Of a stretch of DNA of 64,000 nucleotides, positions 30,733 to 42,662 are shown piece by piece. The notes under the pieces were generated by a model. That model was not told the origin of the DNA. It ran no database searches and saw only the letters and a program-made list of their open reading frames with translations. Positions within the stretch are counted from its first letter, which is position 1. Each line of letters opens with the position of its first letter. A program made the translations under genes and the position numbers. This stretch comes from Polytrichum commune (taxonomy: Eukaryota > Streptophyta > Polytrichopsida > Polytrichales > Polytrichaceae): NCBI GenBank assembly GCA_950295325.1, contig OX485804.1:38738429-38802428 (forward strand), written 5' to 3'.

Positions 30733-33700
30733 ATGAGTACATCAGCCATGGTGCACGTTGTGGACGTCGCGGGGATGGTGTCACGCCATGCGCCGTCGTT
30801 GCCGCTGTCGCAAACGCTGGGAACGACGTTTCTTTCAAGCGGAGCGTGTGTGAAGAGTAGTAGCAGCAGCAGAGGGGGTGTGGTGAATCATCACCATCAG
30901 GAGGTGGTGCAAGGTGCGAGGTCTGTTGGTGCTGGTACGAGGTGTAGCTACGGGGGCGGGAATGGGAGCTTCCCTTTGAGCGGGTTGGGGCAGCAGAGAG
31001 GGTTAGAGGACTACTGGACGACTTCTGCTTCTTCGTCGAGTGGCGGTCTTTTGCTTCCTGGTAAGAATCTGCGGGGTGAGGTTGAGAAAGCACTGCAGCA
31101 GCGGGGGAGAGGGCTGAGGCCCTCGGCGGTGTGGGAAAATAGCATGGACGGGTTGGGGAATTACAATGAGGCAAAGATCAAGGTGATTGGAGTCGGGGGT
31201 GGAGGCTCCAATGCCGTGAACCGAATGTTGGAGAGCGAGATGCAAGGCGTGGAGTTTTGGATTGTGAACACCGATGCGCAGGCGATGGCTATGTCGCCTG
31301 TTCCGCCGCAGAATCGTTTGCAAATTGGCCAGAAATTGACGCGAGGTCTCGGTGCGGGTGGCAACCCGGAAATAGGATGTAGTGCTGCGGAAGAGAGCAA
31401 AGCTATGGTGGAGGAAGCTATGCGTGGAGCAGATATGGTGTTCGTAACCGTATGTGACACATATAACATCTCTGCTCGCTTTTTCAAGAATGTCCCTTGT
31501 AATTCTTGTTTGTGGAATGTGCTTTTGGAGGGGGAATTTTTACTTATTTTTGAGCACGGGTCTACGACTCAAGGTCTGGCCACACGAAGTGGTATCTTAG
31601 TGATACATCATATGCCACATAAGATGTCATGGTAACTCCAACATTAAGTGTGGACGAGTTGTATGTTTGTTATTTTCTAGCATTATTTCACCATTTAACT
31701 TACCACTTGGTGTGGCCGGACCCTTAGAAGTTTCAAACAAGGTGGATTGTCATCAAGACTTTCAAATAATTGCAGACCTGAAATGCTTGAACGCTTTGCC
31801 GTGGAAGAGTGGTCAAATGTATAAGCACCACGCCGTATGTGGCTCAATGAAAACAAATAAGCACTCATGATAGTGCTTATTTGTTGTGATTCACCTCAGT
31901 TAAGTTTTATATGGTCAGCAGCAGCCTGGACTGCAGAAAAGGCTTGCTGAGAAGATACAAAGATACATCTTTTACTGGACCAGCATTTGCAAGTGATTGC
32001 AAAACGGATCGAATATTTCTCAAGAAGTTTGTTATTGAGACAGAGCCAACTTGGATCATGTGGAGAATCATTCCCTGTAGGGTTTAGGGTTCTAAGGGGC
32101 GTAGTGTGTTGCAGCATTACTAATTTAAGAACTTGCATTTCTACCTAGTACTCATAGAGAGTTTTGCGGGGGCACTGGTTGTCTTACTGCAGGCGGGAAT
32201 GGGAGGTGGTACCGGCAGTGGTGCAGCCCCAGTTATTGCAGGAGTAGCCAAGCAGCTGGGTGTTCTTACTGTGGGCATTGTTACCACACCTTTCTCCTTT
32301 GAAGGGCGAAGACGTTCTGTCCAAGCACAGGAAGGCATAGCAGCCCTCCGGAATAATGTGGATACCTTGATTACTATCCCCAATGACAAACTGCTTACTG
32401 CAGTAGCGCAGTCCACCCCAGTTACAGAAGCCTTCAATCTGGCAGATGACATCCTCCGCCAGGGAGTGCGGGGCATCTCAGACATCATTACTGTGAGTGA
32501 TGTTGAAATTTACTCAAATTTGCAGTGGTGGCAATGCAGCATACTTCAATCTTGATTTGATGATTGTCTGTTTCGTCATGGAGGATTCTTGAATACTGTG
32601 CTGTGTTGAAATTGCTAAGAAATTTAGTTGAGAGGAAATTCTGCAGTTGGTTCATCTGTACGCCAAATTTCGTCCGTAATGTATACAAGGCTATCTCAGC
32701 AATGTTGGTTAGAGTTGTCAAGAACAGCGGGCAATGCCTCAAATTGTAAATCTCCTGGATACAGGTTCCAGGTTTGGTGAATGTAGATTTTGCTGATGTG
32801 CGGGCAATTATGGCCAATGCCGGATCTTCGTTGATGGGCATTGGAACAGCCACAGGTGTGTATTACTGATTATGTCTGGGAGCATTGGATTGCAGCTCTA
32901 TTATGGCTCACTAGCAGTATTCTGGGGACACTTTTGTTTTGTGGATATTTATGGGGAATGGATTTATTATCAATATATATTATCAATGGAATCAGATGCA
33001 CAATAATCTGGATAGTGGGCCTATCATAGTAATATAGATTGTGGAAGTATACAGAGTGATATTTATGCTAACTCTGAATGGTAGATGACAACCTGCAGTT
33101 CTTTATGTGGAGACTGCTGTTCACTACTTTCTTGCTCTTCATGTCATCCTCAATTTAGAGTATTTCTAGGCCTCTTTTCTGCTCAAAATTTTGTTCTTCA
33201 CTTCTACATTTTTCACCTGCAAAACCATTGACCAAAGTCATACTATTAACTATCAAAAGTTTGTCAGTTATACCAAGCTTGTGGTTAGCTTATGTATCTG
33301 CTAAACCACAGCTGTGTTTGAACCATGGTGGTATGTATAGTAACTTTGGCATGATCCTTTGTCTCTGTTCTCAATATTCACTGCACTATAGATAGCATCC
33401 CATGCTGTAAGATACAGATCTGGATTGCACCTCTTGTCCATAACTCAAGAAATTTGTGTAACGTTAGATAGAGCATGAGCTTATATCACCTAATGTGTAC
33501 CAAACCAATGGAGTGAAATAGGAGCTGTGGCATATACTCATTGCCATGTATGATCCTAGTTTCGGATTACCCAACATCATGTTACAGACTCAAGGTCAGC
33601 ACTGTCAATCTGTAGTTATAGTCTGGAATTTGGAGACAGATACAATCCACATCCGGTCATGCATGTTCCTCTGCAATTTATCTGTCCAAATATGGAATAT

Positions 33701-34800
33701 GCTAATAGTAGGTTATTTATTATGGCAGGTAAATCAAGGGCAAAAGAAGCTGCACTGAGTGCCATCCAGTCGCCCCTATTGGATGTTGGTATTGAACGTG
33801 CTACAGGAATCGTTTGGAATATCACTGGAGGAAGTGATATGACATTATTTGAGGTATACTCAGCTCAACCCATGTCTATTCCATATTAGTGTTCCTTGTA
33901 GATATGGATTCAACAGAAGACCTAATGACCATTTGCTGGCAGGTCAATGCTGCAGCAGAGGTAATCTATGACTTGGTTGATCCAAATGCCAATCTTATCT
34001 TTGGAGCTGTGGTTGATGAAGCACTTCATGGATCGGTAAGTCTCAAATCTGCTATCAAAGCACTTGAACAGTAGCCCCTTCATTTACCTGGTTTTCACAT
34101 TTAACAATCTTTCAATTTGCTGTACACCAAATGCGAAATGACAATTGTTGGAGTAACTTCAGTTTCTTATAGATTCTGGAGGAATGTCCATTTAAGTTTT
34201 TGATGGATTTGGATAACCACAACTAAGACATCTATATAGCTAAGTGGAGTTTGCTCACGAATTTGTGATGGTGCAGGTGAGTATTACTTTGATTGCAACA
34301 GGATTCAGACCCCAGGACGAGCTTGAAATGCGAGGTCAACAGGCAAGTTTTCTGCTCTTGGTTTTTTATTCAGCATGTTTTAAGTGCTAACCTCATTTGG
34401 ACGTCCTCTGTGTGATGGAGGTGACATGGTTCCTGTCTTCTCTACAATGAAGCCTCTTAGAACAAGCACTATGTGAGCATGTTTGTCACGATGTCATGGA
34501 TACAACCAGCTTACAGGATCTGCATTGTAGATACATGCAACAAATACAAGTGTAAGGGCATTTCCATCGTAAGTCAGCAATAATACTATGAGAGTTTTAA
34601 AGTGGTCTACAGTGTGGATCAATGACAGACGATGTGATGTTCTTATGCAGCAAGGACGTATGTGGGAACCACAAGGAGGGGGAAGGCGACCATCTATGGT
34701 ATCACCGTCAACAAACAACACAAATGGGAATTCTAGTAGCTCTGGTGTTGATATTCCGAGTTTCTTGAAAAAACGTGGTCAAACTCGTTATCCTAGGTAG
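30733..34800 (+). CDS. FtsZ2: plastid division protein FtsZ2 (tubulin-like GTPase)
   Basis: A GTPase that polymerises into the stromal Z-ring for chloroplast division. There are seven exons: 30733-31449, 32193-32492, 32765-32855, 33729-33853, 33943-34035, 34277-34342 and 34651-34800. They sum to 1542 bp, or 513 aa. The start MSTSAMVHV opens a roughly 135-residue Ser/Gly-rich N-terminus lacking bacterial counterpart, fitting a transit peptide. The GTPase domain begins [19 protein letters not shown]. The tubulin signature [14 protein letters not shown] opens exon 2, then [55 protein letters not shown] and [15 protein letters not shown]. The ending [15 protein letters not shown] is the C-terminal motif that marks FtsZ2 and binds ARC6 in Arabidopsis. 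Intron 6 has donor CAG|GCAAGT, a GC-AG intron; neighbouring GT choices break the C-terminal frame. No disabling mutation was seen. Confidence 0.96.
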
Positions 34801-35562
34801 TTTAAAAAGCTGCCATACTAAGTAGTTAACGAGTTCGAGCTTGAAGTGAACTTCACCAGAACCCAAGGGGTGTTTGGGGCTGAAATGAGCAATGTTTGTA
34901 ACGGATTTGTAAGGATGAGAGGTAGATAGATGGGACTGGAATTAATGAGGTGACAACAAGCTTGGGAAGAGAATCAAAAATTGCATTAGTATCTAAATGT
35001 GGTGAAGATGTTGTATACTGTATTCTACCATAAAGCAGAGTGGATTTTTTTTAGTTTTGGAGGATTCTAACACATCCCCACAAATATGTGTTTCATTTAC
35101 AAATACGATCATCTTCATGTCTATGTTCATCTCAATGGTAAGAGCTCACTCCAGGAAGCTATGTGTTCCTGCAGAACTTAATGAAGAAGGCTATTCTAAT
35201 TCGCGTTTGATATAGTCTGCATTACTTGGGATTGCAGTGTCCTATTAATGGGTGCAATTTCACAAAATTCTCATATATTGATTTTTAAAACGATTTGGCG
35301 CACTTGCACATTTCAACTACCAACCTTCCTGAAATATGAGGAATTGCACGCATGTTGCAGTATCAATACTGAGAAGGCACTTGCTCAATAGCAGGAACCC
35401 ATGTATTTTGGCCCCATTCCCACAAGTGGATCCCACTAGCACAGGTACCCTGTTTCCAAATGAGCCCATCATCCAACATAGAGGGTGCTTAAACTAACAC
35501 TTTAAGCTATTGCACATACATATAGCTATGTGGTTGATATAAGATAAAATGAAATTCACATT
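34801..35562. other. FtsZ2 3' flank
   Basis: Probable 3' UTR followed by spacer. No other gene seen. Confidence 0.5.
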
Positions 35563-37010
35563 AGGGGTTGTCACACCTCGGAGAATGGAGAATGGAGAAT
35601 GAGGAAAAAGAGGAGCCAATAGGATAGCTTCTCCATGGAGAAAGGTGTGACACCCCTTTGTGGCCCGTGGAGAATGGAGAATGGAGAATGGGAATTACCA
35701 TTGCTGGCCACATGTGGTAAGAATTTGTGCTTTATTCACACGCTCGGATTGAAGTCCGATCAGCTAAAGGCGGCTTTATAACACGGCCTGGGCTGGCCGG
35801 AGCACCGGCCCGATTAAGCCCTCAATCCAGCCCCACTTTATGAACTTTTTTGGGGCCTAACCTTGTCACATGTAAAGTGGTGAGGCCCGATTCTAGGGCC
35901 CGATGGTCTTGAGGGTTAAGTTTCATAGAACTTACCGTGGTCAATGCCCGGTGTTCTCGATAATTAAGTTTCATGACACTTAATACTATGGGGGATGACA
36001 TCTATAAGGTTGTGGTTAGTGAATCGAAATTGGGTCCCACTAGACTAAATTGGGGCCTTTGAATCTATTCCACCGTCAAAATGTTCCTATAAATTTATTT
36101 ACCATGTTCAATGGATTGACTGATGGGTGTGGTTTAGAAGGCACACCATATTCTTGATTAACGGCTTAAATGTTTCATTTTTGTCTTAAGTGCATAATTA
36201 GCACCTTAATTGTTGTGTTATTAGCCTAATGCTATCATATTTACACTAATTGTTATCTTATTAGACTAATCCATAGCCTAAGCCATACCATATGCTTGAT
36301 TAAATGCTTAAATGTTTCATTTTTATCTTCGGTGTGTGATTAGCATCCTAATTGTTGTATTTTAAGCCTAATTCTACCATATTTTTACTAATTACTGTGT
36401 TAGTGGACTAGCCCATTGAATAATGCACGCCAAATTCTTGATTGACAACTTAAAATGTTTCATTTTTATCTTAAGTGTATGATTAGCATCTTAAGTGTTG
36501 TGTTATTACCCTATTGCTAACATACTTATACTAATTGTTGCCTTATTAGACCAACTCATAGCCTAAGCCATACCATGTGCTTGATTAAATACTTCAATGT
36601 TTCATTTTTATCTTAAGTGTGTGATTAGCACCCTAATTGTTGTATTATTAGCCTAATGCTATCATATTTTAGCTAATTGATGCGTTATTAGACTAACCTA
36701 TAGTCTAAGCCATACTACATGCTTGATTAAATGCTTGAATGTTTCACTTTTATCTTAAGTGTGTGATTAACGCCCTAATTGTTGCCTTATTAGTATAAAG
36801 TGGCCCTAAAGCCCTGCCGCAACAAAAAGAAACGACCCCAAGTGAAAGTAGCGACCCTAGGTGAAAAACAGTAAAACCTTCGCACAAGAAGTTTTCTCCA
36901 TTCTCCATTCTCTATTCTCCGAGAATGGGCCCTCTGCCATTCAAGGAGAGTGTGCCACTTCCCCATTCTCCATTCTCTGAGAATGGGAAGAAAGAGGTGT
37001 GACAACCCCT
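35563..37010. mobile_element. 1.45-kb TIR element with subterminal repeats
   Basis: Ends are AGGGGTTGTCACACCTC and its exact complement GAGGTGTGACAACCCCT. Flanks allow a 3-bp ATT or a 2-bp TA duplication. Just inside both ends are runs of a GGAGAAT unit in opposite orientation, such as GGAGAATGGAGAATGGAGAA near 35580 and 35670 and its complement near 36900 and 36965. The centre carries a 142-bp tandem array (separate entry). No transposase frame is visible, so the superfamily is unresolved. Confidence 0.7.
36153..36795 (+). repeat. 142-bp tandem array, about 4.5 copies
   Basis: The marker CTTGATTAAATGCTTAAATG recurs at 36153, 36295, 36437, 36580 and 36722, spacing 142-143 bp. Each unit continues with TGTTTCATTTTTATCTTAAG and GTGTGATTAGCA. 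Copies are imperfect but collinear. The array lies wholly inside the TIR element at 35563-37010. Confidence 0.85.
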
Positions 37011-38615
37011 ATTAGCTTTTGGGCTACACATAGGTATAAAGAAAGAAAGAATAGTTTTAGCCTCAATTGAATATTTGATGAATATTCAAAGTCAAAACCA
37101 CCAGCTTCCTAAACCAATCCATAGGCCCTGAATGTGACGATCTTGCATATGATGAGGACCCCCACTTTCATTGCATGCGGTAGATGAGGCTAATTTGGTT
37201 AGCTTCCTTAATTCGGCACGCTGATTTTTGGCTCTTAATTGGTGGTATAGTCACTTTAATTTGGTGGGTGAGTAATATGTGATGATTAAGCTGCCGCATT
37301 GATGATATTTGGGTTAGTGACCTTTCGCAAAAGTCAAACTACGCCCACCATCCTCCATAATGACGAGTCCTATTCATTAAGCTATGACATGCTTGATTTT
37401 TATGCCCGAGGTGGGCAAATTATGAGGCAGCATGTGGCTGTGAGGTGCCACCCGACTTGTTTTGTGGGTATTCTATAATAAAGAAACAATACATCGACAT
37501 TTGATCTTACATGTGACCACTTTAGAGACATGACGCGCTCAATATTGGCATTCAACTTGGTTTCCATTGGCAAATGACCGATGTAGAATCTACTAATGAT
37601 GTTCTCCACTTATAAAATAAAATAAAATAACATCGTTGCTTTTTATTTGCACTTATGTGAATGGGAGCCTGTTCTTCCTTAACCTGATCCTGTTTTACTA
37701 GGTGATAGGGTAGGCGTACTTCATACCTTCCATGAGTTGGGCTCCTTTAAATAATATTTTTTGGGGAAGATAGACTGTGCCATTTGTGAGTTTTTGGTGA
37801 ATTAGGTGTGGGTGTTTGGGTTCATGGGGGCAGGTCAGCTGGGGCTTGGTTGTTGTGGAGCATTCTTTTATTTAGGACAAATTATGTGAGGTATTTTATG
37901 GCTATTTGATGTACGTGTTTCATGAGTTTCTTGACTTCTCAAGGGGATATTTTGAGTTTTTATAGGGCTTTGACTAATCGTTTGTGTATGGCTTCTTGAA
38001 CCCTTGCCGTGACAATAATAAGGGGGCTAATATTCCATCCCGTAGTTTTTAATGTCTGAATGAGGGGTTTGTTTGTTTTTTTCTTTCTCTTATGGCAATA
38101 TTTGGAAATCTATATGATAGTAGGTGAATTCTATGTATTATATGGTGTTTGATGGGTTTGGGGGGATGGGTGTATGGCTATCGATGGGGGCCCCTAATAT
38201 ACATAATATGTCGGGTCTTAGCCAGGCCATGCATGTGCATTGTATTATCCATTATGGGATTGTGATGTCTTGGGGTTGGTTGTGTTGGTTGCCGGCATTT
38301 ACTAGGGTATAGCACCTTGTGTGTTTGTTGGATTGGAATGTGTGGGCTATTTGGTATATTGCTTTGTTATGTCGGGCTATTTGAAGGTCTTTTATGTGTG
38401 GGTGGATGCAAGTGGAGAGCAGGTGTGGTCACGTGTCAATTTCGTGGTTTGGGCAATGTGAGTAGATGGGGTTGGGATATGTTAGTGGCCATAATATGTT
38501 CTTTCAATGGTTTCCCATGTATTGGGTGTATTGAAATTTTAAGGTTTGTGTAATTTGTGTATAAGGCTTTCCTGAAGTGGTTTGAGAGTTTTTGATTGAT
38601 TTTCTCATTAGACAC
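37011..38615. other. spacer / probable 3' region of the LINE
   Basis: No gene is recognised. The part next to 38616 may be the 3' untranslated end of the minus-strand LINE, but I could not find its tail or target duplication. An AAAAT repeat lies at about 37613-37632. Confidence 0.4.
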
Positions 38616-39038
38616 TCATTTGTCGACATATGTGAATTTGGATGTTGCAATTAGTAGTTCTTGTTCATGATGGTATTTGTTTATGTATGTTTGGAGGTTG
38701 CGGATTTCTCCGTGATGTTCACTTGTTGGGATTCCATTGAGCCAATAAGGTATGGTGTGTGCGATGTGTATGCGGGGTGTGGGGGTTGGTTTGTTGCGGG
38801 CAGTTCCTTCATTTGCTAGTTGGTATGTGATTTCGTTTCCCGAGATTCCGATGTGTGCTCTAACTTTTTGTATTGTTATGTTGTATTTGGTCCATAGAAT
38901 TTGGTGGACTATGGTTGAGAAATAATTAACCAACGTCGGGCAATCCAACGTGAATTTGAGCCCGTTGGCCCTACCTTGCCCAAGAATCCTCTTGTATGTT
39001 TGGTGGTCCAAGGAGTCTTTTTGCAATATGTAGGTCAT
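38616..39038 (-). pseudogene. LINE RNase H domain (relic)
   Basis: A 140-codon open stretch containing KVRAHIGISGNEITYQLANE, matching the C-terminal RNase H pattern K-x-H-x-G-x-x-G-N-E-x-A-D-x-L-A. The usual Asp after the second variable residue is replaced (ITYQLA), consistent with decay. Confidence 0.75.
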
Positions 39039-41062
39039 TATTTGGACTTATATACTCTTGAGCCAATAATGTTTCTATGATGTGTTTATCCGGTGGAATG
39101 AAGGAACCATTTGTGTGTATGCATTGTTGTGGGTTGTATCTAGGGTATTTATATTGTACAACATATCAGGGAGGGGGGTTGTATTATTGTGTAAGGTTGA
39201 TGGGTTGGTTTTGGGGGTTGCTCGCCATAGTTATGTGAATTTGACTGCGTAATGTATGGGTGTGGATTGTGTGGAGATGGTTTTCACATGTGTGTTGTAA
39301 AGTTTCAAGATGTTGGTTGTGAGGTTTTGAATTAGTTATTTGTTTCCTAGGGGGATTCTTTGGTTGTGGATGCATATTATTGATGTACATTGGTTTTCGT
39401 GTTGGTATAGGTATTGGGGCCATTCATGTGTGGGGTTGTATCTAAGGTGCTTTTGGGGAGGGGGGGGGGGGGTGAGGATTGGGTGCATATCTTTGCATGT
39501 TTTTGGGATTTTTAGGGCGTGATAGTTGCATACGATTATGGTTGTGGTGGAGGGGTCTTCTTTGGTGGCCATTCCTACTTGGTGGATAGCTTCTATGATG
39601 GATTTATGGTTTGGTGGGTGCGCTATTCTGACACCCATCCATTTCAAGGATTTTCTTAGTCCAAATGAGCCAAAGACTATGTTGCGACTATGTGGCGAGT
39701 TGAATTCTGTGAGTCTAGTTGGGCGTGTAAGTGGTGAGGAGTAGTACGATTGTGTGATGTGGTAGGCCTCTATTTGTAGATGTTTAATGTAGATGGGTGA
39801 AGTGTTTGGTAGTTGTTACCGGGCTTGCATTTTTAGGGTTTCTTCTTTGGTAAGACTGTGACGTATCTTTGAGTTAGCCAAAGCATTTCAATGGCAAAGT
39901 CTTGTGGGGGTGGTTGGAGGAAGCTAGCCATACAATGTGTTTTATTTTGTGAGTTTATTCCACAATCACTGAAGTCTTGTGAGTGGGATGGAGATGATGT
40001 GTGCTCTTGTGAGGTCAAAAATGTATGCGTCAAGTTTTTGGATTTGGAAAGTGGGTTGAGATACGTGGATGTCTTTATCCATGTTGCATTCTTTAATGTT
40101 CAATGCTAAGTATGGGGCTTCTATAGGAGGTTGGATGAATCTCCAAACTTTGAATTGGGATATAAATTGATGCATGAGTCATAAGTGGCTAGTGTGTTTT
40201 TATTGTATGTTTATGAAGTAGGAATAGATTGTGGGTAAAGGCAATGTTATTTGTGTGGAGAAGTTGGGATTCTCCTACCCATTTTGGTGGTCATGGGGTT
40301 GTGTTCCATTGGCATGCGTAGGATTTCTTGATGGTTTGGGCTTCCCATTTATCTTTGTGGGAGGTGGTTTTTTTTGTTGGTGATGAGATGTATTTGTTTT
40401 CAGGTGTGTTGATTGTCGTTATTGGTGTTTAGAGCATGTGGTGGTTCTTGTGGTGGGGATGTGGCTATTGGTTGTGTTGGGGGTGGGAATAGGATTTTAG
40501 CTTGTTGTAAGGCTTCTTTGATTAGTTTTGGGGAGGCTTTGAATTTGATTCTGAATTTTTGTGGGATAAGATATGTTTGGTGGTTGGATTTTGGATTTGG
40601 GTAATGATGTTGATGCTATACATGTGGAGTTTGTTGAGATATTTGGTGGCATGTTTTTCCTCGTCTTGAGAGAGTAAAGCACACATGGGTGTATGTTTCT
40701 ATGCAAGTTCGAGAGGGCTTGGTTGTTTTGGATTTTTTTTTTATTGGTGGTATTTATGAATATTCCATATAATCTTCTAGTAAAAACATGAGTGAGGTAA
40801 GCATGCTTGATGGCAAAGTTTGGGAAGGTGTTGTGATCCTCCATATTTAGTGGTGATGTGTTTGGCTAATCCTTGGTAGATTAATCCCAATTATCCTAGG
40901 TCGTTGAGTGCAAATAATAATTATTTGCCTATGCAATGTATGTATTATTGTAAGAGGGATGTTGTGTTGATGCCAAAGTCTTCAATGGAGAGATGGGTGA
41001 GAATATTTGCCGTGTTTTTTGGGACGTTGCATATCTCTTTGGTGAGTTTGCTAAGACTTTGT

Positions 41063-42170
41063 TTAATATTTGGATTTGAGGTTTGGAGAAGGGGACTGTA
41101 TAGTATGCAAAGCTATGCCTGGTTTGATAACGGTGTTAAGGGTGTGGATTTTTTGTTTAATGGTGGCAAGTGATGTTATAAGTTGTTTGCTTTGGATTTT
41201 TTTTTTTTTTTCTATTGTTATGTCCCTTTGCAATGTCCATTTGAGTGAGGGGACGAGATATATGCCCATGTATGTGTAAGCTTTGTTTTGGGACAGAGTG
41301 GGGAAGGGTTTTTTCTCATAGGATATTATATTTAGCTATGGAGGTATTAAAAAAGTATTTGAGGTTGACTTTTTCAAACCATTGTAAAAGTGCATCTAGG
41401 AAGATGATGAAGAGGTATGGGCTGAGTGTGTCGCCTTGTATCATACCTCTGCTGATCTAGATTGGTGGTGTAGCACCGAAGTGGTTGCCATGCAAGGAGG
41501 TGGTGGAATTTGTGTAGATATTATAAATTAGTTTAGTTGCGTCTTTGGGGTAGCCCATGTCTTCCATTAAGACGAGCAATCTTGTGTGGTCAATGAAGCC
41601 AAAAATGTTTCTAAAGTCAATGTATGTAAAGTAAATGTCATTATTTGTGAGTTTAGCATCTTCTAGCGCAACAAAGATTATTGTGTTTGTTTCCAAGTGT
41701 TTCTTTGTGGTCTAAACCCTTTTGGCTAAAGTGTAGTGTTTTGTGTTTCTAACTGTAGCTTGTAAGGAGGGCCATAAGGGTACTAGTGTATAGTTAGTAG
41801 ATAGTGTTGGCTAGGGCTATGGGCCTATAATTATTCAATAATAAGGGGTCATCTTTCTTGTGGAGTAGTATGATTTTGATGTGTTCCCAATATCTTGGGA
41901 TGTTGTTTTGGAGATAGCATTGTTGGGAAAATAAGAAGAGCATGTCATGGAAGGTCATAAGTAGTGCTTTGAGGATTTCATGGGGGATGTTATTGAGGCC
42001 TAGTGTTTTTCCTCTTGCTAGTTTTTTGAGGGTATTATCGAAGACTTCTTTTGTGGAAATTTTGGATAAGGTGGCATGTTGGGGGCCTCTTGCCTCATGG
42101 ATGAGGCCATCTGGGCTATGCCAAGAGTATTTGGAGATTATACAATGGCATATTGAGGGTGGTTGGTAGG
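41063..42170 (-). pseudogene. LINE reverse transcriptase domain (relic)
   Basis: Motif A region YFTYIDFRNIFGFIDHTRLL is at 41457-41696. After a stop comes motif B, SRGMIQGDTLSPYLFIIFLD (about 41390-41450). A thumb-like KKIQSKQLITSLATIKQKIH lies at 41063-41269. Upstream, KILGTHQNHTTP-type text and KRKNTRPQ fit the RT fingers. The active-site YADD box was not found intact. Several in-frame stops. Confidence 0.8.
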
Positions 42171-42662
42171 GTCATTGCATATGGGGCCTTGTCGTTGCAA
42201 GGAGGTTTGTTGTGAGTGCAATATTTTTTGGGCAATGTCTTCAGGGTGTGTAATGATGTTGTTGTTTGTGTTTTTGAGGCAATCTAAGTGTGGATCTGAA
42301 AATTCTTTTCTGTATTGTTTTGGGTTTGTTGTTTAATATGATTATGTGTTTGGTGATCACTTTTTTACAATTATTCATTGTTTGTACGGTTAAGTTATCT
42401 TGTGAGGTAGGTGGTAGGATGATATTTGTAAGGGTTTGTAGTTGTTATATGTGTGGTTGGGTAATCCAAGTCCGATAGATTTAGGTGTTGATTATGCGTA
42501 AGGATTTCCTTCGAGCTGGTATGTTTTTAGATGTTGCTACCAGACTTTTTGTTGTTTGTGGGGAAGGAAACCTCCTTGTTGGTAGGCACGGTGCGGCAGG
42601 GAGATTGGGGGGGAGGGGGGAGGGTTGTTTGTTTATACATGTTTCATTCATGCAGGTACTAA

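Noticed and set aside
30539..31174. 211-codon minus-strand open frame
   Set aside because: Antisense to FtsZ2 exon 1 and its leader; low-complexity Ser/Pro/His text, a shadow of GC-rich coding DNA.
36153..36795. CRISPR-like or regulatory array
   Set aside because: The 142-bp units are contiguous without unique spacers, lie inside a TIR element and are in a eukaryotic nuclear genome.
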